Source: Isoetes taiwanensis
Lineage: Eukaryota > Streptophyta > Lycopodiopsida > Isoetales > Isoetaceae
Assembly (NCBI GenBank): GCA_021234155.1
Contig: JAJEKV010000027.1
Span: forward strand, 13,671,714-13,735,713
Direction: 5' to 3'
Length of the DNA stretch: 64,000 nucleotides
Positions 33,996-42,072 of the stretch are shown piece after piece; within the stretch, counting starts at the first letter, position 1; each line of letters begins with the position of its first letter. The notes under the pieces are model-generated. The model searched no databases. It was not told where the DNA came from and was given only the letters and a program-made list of their open reading frames with translations. The translations under genes and the position numbers were made by a program.

Positions 33996-34461
33996 CTCAC
34001 ACAGTGCCCGAAGAGCAAATCCGAGAATGGCGAATTTGGTATGGGCGCACTCTGTGAGGGGTGGGGGTCTGTTTGGGTCAAGGATGATGCCAAACATGCA
34101 AACTAAGGGTGAAATCCCGCTCATCTCGTCGAGATAGGTCGGATTGTTCCCTTTCTTCATTTGGACAAGTTTTGGCCTAGATTTGGGGTCGACCACTCAC
34201 ACAGTGCGCGAGGATCAAATCCGAGAATGGCGGATTTGGTCTGGGCGCACTCCGTGAGGGGTGGGGCTCCATTTGGGTTTGGGTTGGCCAATTTCTACAA
34301 TCTAAGGGTCAAATCCTACTAAACACAATGAGCTGAGTCGAATGGTGCCCTTACTTTCTACATTTGGACAAGTTTTGGCAAAGATCAGTGCTCGACCACT
34401 CACACAGTGCGCGAGGATAAAATCCAAGAATGTCAGATTTGGTCTGGGCGCACTCTGTGAG
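33996..34461 (-). repeat. Three hairpin repeats downstream of the H3-fold domain
   Basis: Copies at 33996-34058, 34196-34258 and 34399-34461 (63 bp each, 200-203 bp apart) lie in a degenerate tandem repeat of about 200 bp. Each is an imperfect palindrome: CTCACACAGTGCGC pairs with GCGCACTCTGTGAG on the outside, and CAAATCCG with CGGATTTG around a 7-base loop on the inside. The same unit occurs twice near the 5' end of the element at 61.3-61.5 kb. An RNA copy would fold into a long stem with an internal bulge. A role in packaging, translation or silencing is possible but unproven. Confidence 0.9.
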
Positions 34462-34530
34462 GGGTGGGGCAAAAAATAATGAGTTGACAAAACCATAAAT
34501 TTGTATTTACAAAAATTATTTACAATAGAC

Positions 34531-34854
34531 TTAACAATCTTCTTTCTTAATGTACTTGGCCAGCCTCATGTCCTTGGGCATGCATGTTACCCTTTTCGCA
34601 TGGAGTGCGCATGCCACCGAGTCTTCAAAGTGTTGGACAATCTTCTGTTCGGCTGCCTCCTGTAGCGCGAGTAACATGTCATCAGTTACCCGCTTGCTCT
34701 TGTCAAATTCCTGCAAAATCTCGCGAGTGAGTCTCGCGAAGGGGGCTCTTGGTATCAAAAGTCCATAGCTCCTCTGGAAATGCCTGATCTCCCGAGCAGC
34801 TCTGGCAAAATATGAGTCGGCCTTTCTCCTGATCGGCTTCCTCGCATTACTTCT
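34531..34854 (-). pseudogene. Histone H3-like domain (alpha-N helix plus histone fold) in the Gypsy element
   Basis: A 107-residue open reading ends at a stop at 34531. It lines up along its length with the last three quarters of histone H3. 'REIRHFQRSYGLLIPRAPF' matches the H3 alpha-N region, 'ARLTREILQEF' alpha-1, 'LALQEAAEQKIVQHFEDS' alpha-2, and 'CALHAKRVTCMPKDMRLA' alpha-3, ending 'KYIKKEDC'. Loop 1 has the canonical length, so it is not built like CenH3. The first readable residues abut a TAA TAG pair and CACTA-like DNA, so the N-terminal part is cut off here. The matching H3 tail is encoded at 61035. Its place upstream of hairpins, gag position and pol shows it belongs to the element. 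Whether it formed nucleosomes is unknown. Confidence 0.9.
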
Positions 34855-34864
34855 CTATTATTCC

Positions 34865-35403
34865 CCGACTATTAAAGTTGTATGAGTGTCCATCAATGGC
34901 GAGACACATGACATGGCATGCTAAGAATGTAAGTACAAATGGCATATGTAGCTATGTCTTTGATTCACCAACATGGAATCATATTAATAGGATGTGGCCC
35001 ACTTTGGATTGGCATTTGATGGTATAAGTCCATTTAGCGAGGTGAGATTAACTGGAGTACTTGGGCTGTTATGTTGGTCAACTACAATATTGAGCCATGG
35101 TTAGCCACAAAGCCACATTTCATCATGCTAATATTATTGATTCCTAGACCACAACAAGTCTCTTTTTCAAATATTGATGTTTATATGCGCCTTGTTGTGG
35201 ACGAGTTCCATAAGCTTTGGGAAGGAATAAAAGTAAGTGACTTCAGCAAGCTAATTTTGGAAAGGGAATTCACTTTACGCTCGATGATCATCTGGACCAT
35301 ACATGACTTTCCTGCATATGGTTTATTGGTAGGATGTGTAACCCATGGATATCGGGCATGCCTTCAGTGTGGACCTGATATTCATGTTTGCAAGTCCTCA
35401 TGA
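34865..35403 (+). pseudogene. CACTA (En/Spm) transposase fragment, TNP2/Transposase_21
   Basis: Plus-strand sequence reads 'NIEPWLATKPHFIMLILLIP', 'IDVYMRLVVDEFHKLWEGI' and 'FTLRSMIIWTIHDFPAYGLL', followed by a 'CLQC' pair. This is the core of the TNP2-type transposase of CACTA DNA transposons, in usual order. The upstream half (34880-35070) is the same protein broken by stops. No CACTA terminal repeats are visible. It abuts the truncated H3-like domain on one side and a T run on the other, so it is a captured scrap. Confidence 0.8.
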
Positions 35404-35405
35404 GA

Positions 35406-35407
<2 letters not shown>

Positions 35408-35442
<35 letters not shown>
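35408..35442 (-). repeat. Poly(T) run, probable poly(A) tail of a minus-strand insertion
   Basis: Thirty-five T residues lie directly after the CACTA fragment. Read on the minus strand this is an A tail, so a retroposed sequence probably extends rightward from 35443 (AT-rich, no domain seen). Confidence 0.75.
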
Positions 35443-35443
<1 letters not shown>

Positions 35444-36511
35444 AGAGTACGAACTTTTATATTTTATATATAGAAGTACAGAGTACAATGTTACACTGTC
35501 TATAGAGAATTACTACAGGAGTAATCTCAACATCTTCATTCTCTATATACAGAAACTTATTAATTGCTCTGGAAGCTGATACCCTTGAAAAGCTCAAATG
35601 GCCTATCCGCCTGATATGTATAAAGCATTATAGTCTGTCCACCTAGTAACCTGATGATGTATAGATGATATTTGAGATAAGCCATTCAGGCCCCCCTAAA
35701 GTTTCAAACCGAATAGTAGAACCACATAAATTTTCTTGAAATACTGAGAAAAGGCAAGAAAAACCTATATATCTGTATAGCAGTCGCAAAATGGAATGGA
35801 TCCGAAGCAGCCTGAATAAGCCCTCACTTATACAAATAATGTTAGAGCATGCCTAATCCAAGCATATCAGTACTTGTAAAGGACATGAGGTTCTTGGCAT
35901 AGTACCAGAATCAATCAAGCATCAGTACTTGAAAGATTCGCCCAGGCATAGTAGTATCTGAGCAAGAACCGCGTGCTTAATAAATAGGAGCTTCTTGGCA
36001 TAGCAGTACCAAATCAATCAAGCATCAGCACTTGGCAAATCCACTCAAGCTTAGCAGAACCTGAGCAAGAACTGGACCATCTCACCAAAGTGCCATGCTT
36101 CCTATTATCTTTGTATTTTTTGACCAATTACCAATGAATCCATACTAATTCACATAAATCCACTAACCAGTAAGAATCTTTACTACCATCTAAATGCAGC
36201 ATCCAGACCTTTCTGCTAGAAAGAAAGAGTGGGAAGAAAGAGAAATTCTCAATTGTAAAAAGATCTGGAAAAGAAAAGGATGGCACTGTAGAAATCTGAA
36301 ATTGCCTCAAATGCTAATATTTCCTGATCGCTCCACCATAGACAACTGTTGTATCTTGCCTAAAATAAGACGAAGACAACAAGAAATCGCCCAGAGCATA
36401 CCTGGAAAATCTAACAAACCGCCCTGAAGCTGCTTTGAAAACCTACTTTTTAGAGATCGCAAATCCAAGACAACTTCGATTTTCCCCTCTAGCAGCAGAA
36501 AATATAATAAG
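35443..36511. other. Retroposed or intergenic sequence without a recognised gene
   Basis: AT-rich at first, with the phrase 'AAGCATCAGTACTTG' repeated in variants near 35860, 35920 and 36020. There are no coding domains. It probably belongs to the insertion whose tail is at 35408-35442. Confidence 0.35.
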
Positions 36512-36613
36512 AGGCAAGTAATCAGTAGTAGTTCCAGTGGAGAGAAGGGAGCCGGCAAGGGGAGGCAAGTAATCAGTAGTAGTTCCAGTGGAGAGAAGGG
36601 AGCCGGCCCTTGC
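36512..36613 (+). repeat. Tandem duplication, 51 bp x 2
   Basis: The unit beginning AGGCAAGTAATCAGTAGTAG and ending GGGAGCCGGC occurs twice in a row at the start of the GC-rich LINE R3. It may be part of the LINE 5' region. Confidence 0.85.
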
Positions 36614-37310
36614 CTCAAGCCACCGCCCTGGCCGCCAGCAACGGCACCAAGAACCCCATAAAATCCAATATTCCCCTCGGCCCTCGCCCACCTTTGACCC
36701 GCAGGCCGCAGAACTCCAAGAGCGCAGACGGAGAGGCCACAATCTGGTAGTCCGAGGCATGCCAGAAGAGGAGGGGGAGAGTCTCGCCCTCAACATTCGA
36801 ACACATATTCTCGATCGGATGACATTCCCTGGGCCAGTTCACATTTCCCGAGCAGCCCGCCATGGGACTCAGCGCCCGGGTCGTAACCGCATTGTCATAT
36901 TCGCGATGCGGATGCGCAGGTGCGTGATGCCATATTGCGCCAGGGCAAGATGCTGAAGGGGACGTCCCTGTACGTGGACCGAGACCTCACACCCGCACAA
37001 CAGGAGTCACGCAGATAGGAGCTTGTCAGGGTCAGAGGCATCCGCCACCAAGGGGGTGCCGCAGGATTGGTTCGGGGCAGGATGCACATTTTCCGCCAGC
37101 CTGCTACTGTTGCAGACCCCGCAGCCCCAACCGCAGCTGAACGTGGCCTTGCTTCTGCTTCTCCTACCACAGCCCCCCTTCTCCTGCACCTACTCCTGCT
37201 CCCTCACGACCCACGCCCTCTCAGCCACATGCTGCCTCCGCTCCATCTACTTCTCACTCTGCTTCCCATCCTCCCCCCCGCGACTCAGGCTGCGCATACC
37301 ACGGCTGCTG
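36588..37310 (+). pseudogene. LINE R3 ORF1 (RNA-binding protein)
   Basis: The plus strand gives 'RGHNLVVRGMPEEEGESLAL', then after a shift 'ILRQGKMLKGTSLYVDRDLT', followed near 37030 by 'ELVRVRGIRHQGG' and 'GRMHIFRQ'. The motif series (NLVVRGMPE, RQGKMLKG, DRDLTPAQQ, GRMHIF) is that of LINE ORF1 chaperones with an RRM-like fold. A Pro/Ala/Leu-rich tail runs to about 37310. At least two frame changes are needed. Confidence 0.68.
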
Positions 37311-37319
37311 ACAAATAGG

Positions 37320-38130
37320 AATTGTGCCTCCGGGTGGTCTCATGGAATTGTCGAGGCTTCCCTTGGCAGAAGGGGCAGATCTCAACTCAAAAGTGGCGGC
37401 CGATATGGATCTCATCTTTCTCATGGAGACATGGGAGCATCTTTGGGCATAGGTTACATGATCTGTAGGGTTACCAACATTTCTCGGTCTTCAATACACA
37501 TGACAGACCGAGGGGTCATGGTGGGGTTGCTTGCTACTACCGGACAACCTTGGCACATTGATTTACCCTCCGGAAGGCAGACGTTACACAACCCGGTACT
37601 TGTGGGTTCGTGTGCATAATACCGGTGGCAACCCTCTTTTTTTTCGGCGCTGTTATTTCCCTCACGCTTGAGAGCACCTTCTATCGCAGCCACAACGATG
37701 CGGATAGGATGGACCCTTATGTCGATCTATATGATGACATACAACAAAGCCTGGCGGTTGGGTAGGGTCGTCCTTCTTGGGGATTTCAATGCACCTGACG
37801 GAGTAGAGCAGCCCATGAGACTTGACCCCCTCGGCCGACGATGTCCTGCGGCTTCGTCCCGCGAGATGCAACCTCGCCCACGAGGGATCGGATGACGGCC
37901 CGGGTCACTTTCGCTTTGTGATTGTTGCTCTGCTATGTGGTATTTTTGACTTGATAATTTGCAATGGCACATCCCACGGTGGCCCGCTTCGCAAGTGCAC
38001 TGCAGACAGGGACAATCGAGGGGAGGGTCTAGTGTGGTGGACTATGTGCTCGTAGTGGCGCAAGATATGCATCTCATCGGGCCGTTTTTCGGGTGGGCAC
38101 CGAAGCGGTCGGGATGAGGAGGTCGACTCG
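37320..38130 (+). pseudogene. LINE R3 ORF2, endonuclease part
   Basis: After a stop near 37318 the plus strand starts 'LCLRVVSWNCRGFPW', the usual N-terminus of an APE-type LINE endonuclease. It continues with 'RVVLLGDFNAPDGVEQ' near 37765 and 'DSDHLPLYLDMV', the SDH motif, near 38125, with 'VDYVLVAQDMHLIGPFFGWA' in between. Several shifts and stops break it. Confidence 0.72.
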
Positions 38131-38679
38131 GATCACCTCCCACTTTATTTGGACATGGTTTGGCAAGGTGCGGAACCCTCACTATGCCAACCCCTCGCCA
38201 TCCTCGATTCGCGACTAGATTATGAGCGAGGCGAGGACTACGCCCGAGATGCTCATGGGCGCCGCCCGGCAATTACGCGGACCCCCACACTAGAGCAGCC
38301 AGATGCACCCGGTTGACCCGCTATTACGGGATGCGGCGGGCCGGGTGCTTTGGCGGACCCTCCCCCCTGCGTCGCCTTCGGGGACAGCAACATTTCAGCG
38401 TAACCGGTGGTTTGATGCGAGTGTAAAGAATGCAAGCGCCCGGCTCGAGTCACATCACGGATCCGTGTACACCTTTGCGAGCCACCACCACCGTCTGGCG
38501 CCCATCCGGAGGAGACAAAGACGCGGTACCTTGCCGTGCATCGGGGGAGATGTTCGGCCTGCTTGGACACTCATCCTCGAACCTTTTGCACAGAGTCCTT
38601 CGAAGGCCAGCCCGGCCCTACGGGGGACATCACACCCCCGGTGGGAACAATACTTGCAGCAGCTCTATGACCCACCAGG

Positions 38680-40298
38680 GACGCGTACGCCCATACCCCC
38701 ACAGGATGGCCCCCCATTGGTTCTCGCGAGGAGGATGTTCTGAGGGCACTGCAGGTGGCTAATGGGAAGGCGGTGACCTCGATGGTATGCATGCCGAGTT
38801 ACTCAAATGGGCAGGGCAGCCGCTGGTGTCGATCCTCACTACCATGTTCAACAGAGCATTGCAGGAAGGTTTCTCCCGACAATGGACCACAAGCAGGGTT
38901 GTCCCCATTCACAAAGGCGGGCGACCGCTGGCGGCCGGATGTCGCGAGCCCTCACACAAGCGGGGCTTCGGACCCGCCACTCAACGATTGACCATATCTT
39001 TACACCGCGGGCATTGATTGAAGACAGTAGGAATCATCGGCGGGGACTTGTATTGCTGTTTTGTGGACTTCGCGAAGGCTTTTGATCTGGTCCCCAGAAA
39101 AGCTATGGGCTAGATGCGTCAAATCTGGGGCTGCCGCTGCACATGCGAAATGCCATATCACAGTAGTATGATGAGAGTTGTTTTGGCATGATGCGGCCCG
39201 GCGGGCCAAGCATTCACCCGAGAAGTATCGGGGTCCCAGCAGGGCTGCCCCTCTCACCAACACTTTTGGCCTCTACATTGATCGGTTAGAGCCCCGGCTT
39301 CTGAGCAAGGGGGATGGCATCGGCTTTTGCACGGGTCATCTCGCGGCTCATCTATCGCGGATGATGTTGACCTTCTAACCCACACCCGGAAGCTATGCGG
39401 TCTCATCCGGATGCCCTAGACACATTCGCAATGGGGCTACGGACATGCGCGGCGTGAATCGGCCAAGACCGTGGTGGTTCTCATATCCTCTTCCGCCACC
39501 CCGCCTCTTGCACTCACATATCGGGGACAACTTTGTGGAGATCACGCCCACCTACAAATACCTAGGGTGGAGTTCCCCTCCTCGCTCTGTTGGGGCGTCC
39601 ATCCGGCTTCTGGGTGACGGCCAGGCTGGAAAGCTTTATGCCATCTGAGAACAACGATCACCGAGTGAGCTTTATGATTGGGGCCATCGGTCACATCTGT
39701 TTTTCTAACCTTTGGTCGAACTGTCCTTCTATCTGGGTCGAGGTTTGGGGCCCTATCGTCTCTTTGACGACACGGAATGACTTGGAGCAGAGTGCGAGGA
39801 AGGTATTTTTGGCATGGGCACTTGGGTTGAAACCTTCAGTCCCCATCGATTCTCGCTGCGAAACTGGATTCTTGCAAACGGTGAGGCAGCCCTGATAGAC
39901 ACATCATCTATTTTGAGAAAGTGGTTAATATGGGTGATGCTCGGCTCTACTTTTGGCTTATCTCGGTGGCAATGGGCCCTAAGAACGCGAGGGGCCCGTT
40001 GGAGGGGTAAGAGAGATCGATGGTTCGCCCGGATGGAACGTCGCGGAGCACCTGTGCGTCGTCAGGTGGACACAAAGGCCAATCGTGACAGCCTGCGGGA
40101 CTACCTGGACGCTTGCTTCCTTGGCAAGCTCTGGGGCCCCGGCGCTCTAGAGCAAGTCAAAACAGCCCATTACAAGGAGCACATCAACCCCGTGTTAGCC
40201 CGGGCCCGCAGCTCTACCTGCGTTCCCAGCTGCCCCTGAAAAAGCACAGACTCATTGCCTCCATTCGCACAGGTGCCCACCATCTTCGCATCGAGACG
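38680..40298 (+). pseudogene. LINE R3 ORF2, reverse transcriptase part
   Basis: Recognisable pieces on the plus strand are 'MHAELLKWAGQPLVSILTTM', 'QWTTSRVVPIHKGGRP', 'RTRHSTIDHIFTPRALIE', 'FVDFAKAF' in degenerate form near 39060, 'TFGLYIDRLE' near 39265 and 'EITPTYKYLGW' near 39540. Then follows a tail to 'KKHRLIASIRTGAHHLRIET'. The catalytic YADD region near 39350 is damaged ('SIADDVDLL' in a shifted frame). It parallels LINE R1. Confidence 0.75.
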
Positions 40299-40981
40299 GT
40301 TGAATACATTCATACAGACTTTCAGCTAGCTGATATCTTTACAAAACCTTTAAGGGAATACAGGTTTAATGAACTGAAGCTAAAGCTAGGTGTTATCGAT
40401 CTTGCTCTTGACAAAGACACAGGTTAATGGGAGAGCAAGTTTTTATTTAACAGATCTTCTTAGACTGAGAAGGACTAGATCAGAAATGGTTAAGGCATGA
40501 TGGGAGAGTGTTGAGATAGATAATGGGTCATGCCTTAACAATCTTATCATTGTGCACAGGTCGAAGACATACCATTATTTTATTCTAATGGTTGTAAGTC
40601 AATGGGTTAAAGAGAGACATGAAAAGCAAAGATATGATCGGGTCATGGGCTATAAACGAAAATAGAATGACTAATAATGGTGATTATATATTCCTGGACA
40701 AATCCGGCTCAGTAGAACAATCAAGGGATGAGCAATTAACCAGACTGAATTGAAGGCCGATTGTTGCTGGTATCGCTGTGAATAATCAGATAATGCTGGG
40801 TGTTTTTCGGCACTGAATAATTCATTGTCACTGTTCATAAGGGGTATGTTTTTTATGAATTATATTGACCATTGAAAGACAGAAGGAAAATCGGCTCCAT
40901 AGGTTGTACGTGGTTGACATTGAACAATAAAAGAAGTTATATTATATCTGTTTGACACTAGCAATTAACAATTTAATAACA
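40299..40981 (+). mobile_element. Ty1/Copia element, 3' part with 3' LTR
   Basis: The first 130 bases encode 'VEYIHTDFQLADIFTKPL' and 'FNELKLKLGV', the universal end of Copia RNase H, missing from the copy at 25.4-29.8 kb. A purine tract (about 40498-40508) and the full 473-bp 3' LTR (40509-40981, TGTTGAGATAG to AATAACA) follow. The Gypsy integrase resumes at 40982 ('PFRITKRV'), showing that the Copia had inserted there. Confidence 0.92.
40509..40981 (+). repeat. Copia 3' LTR, complete
   Basis: The 473-bp LTR begins TG and ends CA. Its last 201 bp equal the truncated 5' LTR on the minus strand at 29568-29768, with about three differences by eye. Confidence 0.9.
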
Positions 40982-41336
40982 GACCTTTCAGGATAACCAA
41001 AAGAGTAGGTACCCAATCCTACAAGTTGGACCTGCCAGCACATCTAAAAATCCATAGGGTCTTCCATGTAAGTCTCCTAAAGAGGCACACTCGTAATCCA
41101 GAGGAAGTATTGGAGACAACCGAGTTACTGGAAATGACGGACGACCAGCTGGAAATCGTCCCTGAGGTTCTTCTTGACAGGGCTTATAAGAAGACAAGAA
41201 GATCCAAATTTCTCCAATACCTTGTGAAATAGACGCACTTACATGTGGAAGACGCTACGTGGGTACTACAATCAGATTTGGAGAAGCAGTACCCACAATT
41301 CATGGAGCAATGCAAGGGTCGGCTCGTCACCGAGTA
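40982..41336 (+). pseudogene. Gypsy integrase C-terminus with chromodomain
   Basis: The reading 'PFRITKRVGTQSYKLDLPAH' and 'LKIHRVFHVSLLKRH' is the integrase C-terminal domain that follows the part at 29770. It runs on into a chromodomain: 'EIVPEVLLDRAYKKTRRSKF', 'LQYLVK', a TAG, then 'VEDATWVLQSDLEKQYPQF'. In family members the residue after LVK is the Trp of the aromatic cage; here a TGG appears to have become TAG at 41230-41232. Chromodomains guide such elements to methylated histone H3. Confidence 0.88.
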
Positions 41337-41378
41337 GTCGACATCGACTCGATAGGTGAGTGAAAGGTAGATTAAAAA

Positions 41379-41405
41379 GTCTACTTCCGTCCCACGGAAG
41401 TAGAC
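41379..41405 (+). other. Perfect 12-bp hairpin in the Gypsy 3' region
   Basis: GTCTACTTCCGT and its exact complement ACGGAAGTAGAC are separated by CCC. The hairpin lies between the chromodomain stop and the 3' LTR. It could form in RNA, but no function is known. Confidence 0.8.
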
Positions 41406-42059
41406 GACCTTGAGAGATAAGAGGTCATTCAAGTATGCATTGATAGGAAAGCACCTCTAGTCAATGCCTACGATGGGGAGGACTCTATCCTTCACGCTCA
41501 AATACGCGAAGGACTCTATCCTCCACGCCAAAGGCAACTAAAGATGTAGGCATGAGTGAGCATCCTAGGCATGATAGGGCGCTGTCTCCACGGCCACGAT
41601 GGAAGAAACATAATCTTCCTACGCCGGGAGATATGCCTTGCATTCATGTAATTGTATTTAATGGGTGGTTCCCTAACAACCAACCTTTATAATAATTAAA
41701 TGTGTACTAACGTAGTGTTGGACCTGCATAGGAGAGTCTAGCAGCAGGAAGGTCACACTGCGAAGACTTGCAACACATAATTTTTTGTCATGATTTGTTG
41801 TAAGGGAACGAGGTGGAACCTTGAGTAGGAAATTTTGGAACTATGTTAGTAATAATGGTATAAGCCGTAAAATTTTTGTGAATAATAGATGATGAAGCCT
41901 CTCACCATAGTACGATATTATACAAGGATATTTTATGATTAATTAAAATATTACCTTGAAGTAATTGCTTTATAAAATTGTATGTATATTAAATGTGATT
42001 GCAGGATATGCAGGTTTCCAAGGCGGGGAGACGCGTGATCCTGAGGACAGCATCAAGTC

Positions 42060-42072
42060 AAGGTGGGGAGAA
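42060..42072 (+). promoter_or_regulatory. Polypurine tract of the Gypsy element
   Basis: AAGGTGGGGAGAA directly precedes the 3' LTR and is the expected start site for plus-strand DNA synthesis. Confidence 0.8.

Larger units (their letters stand above)
29769..34854 (-). mobile_element. H3-carrying chromodomain Gypsy, middle part
   Basis: In minus-strand order this part holds an H3-fold domain (34854-34531), three hairpin repeats (34461-33996), an unfamiliar ORF (33848-33261), an acidic linker, protease, reverse transcriptase, RNase H and integrase. The integrase is interrupted at 29769 by the Copia element and resumes at 40982 on the plus strand. The LTR-bearing 5' end is at 60.1-63.3 kb. Frames carry stops and shifts. 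Retroelement order and motifs place it in Ty3/Gypsy, and the chromodomain places it among chromoviruses. Confidence 0.9.
36580..40298 (+). mobile_element. GC-rich LINE 'R3', 5' part
   Basis: This second-type LINE is far richer in G and C than its surroundings. It contains ORF1 (36588-37310), endonuclease (about 37320-38130) and reverse transcriptase (38680-39620), and stops abruptly at 'HHLRIET' at about 40298, where Copia sequence starts. Its 3' end is at 24951-25420 on the minus strand. Stops and shifts are frequent. High GC with many CpG sites suggests either biased composition of the source or little methylation-driven decay. Confidence 0.85.

Noticed and set aside
33996-34461. CRISPR array or histone mRNA 3' stem-loop
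   Set aside because: Copies are 200 bp apart, not 60-70, and lie in plant nuclear DNA. The stem is far longer than, and unlike, the animal histone mRNA stem-loop, and plant histone mRNAs are polyadenylated.
34531-34854. CenH3 (centromeric H3) as identity of the H3-like domain
   Set aside because: Loop 1 has the same length as canonical H3, and the domain sits inside a Gypsy element between hairpins and pol. CenH3 normally has a longer loop 1.
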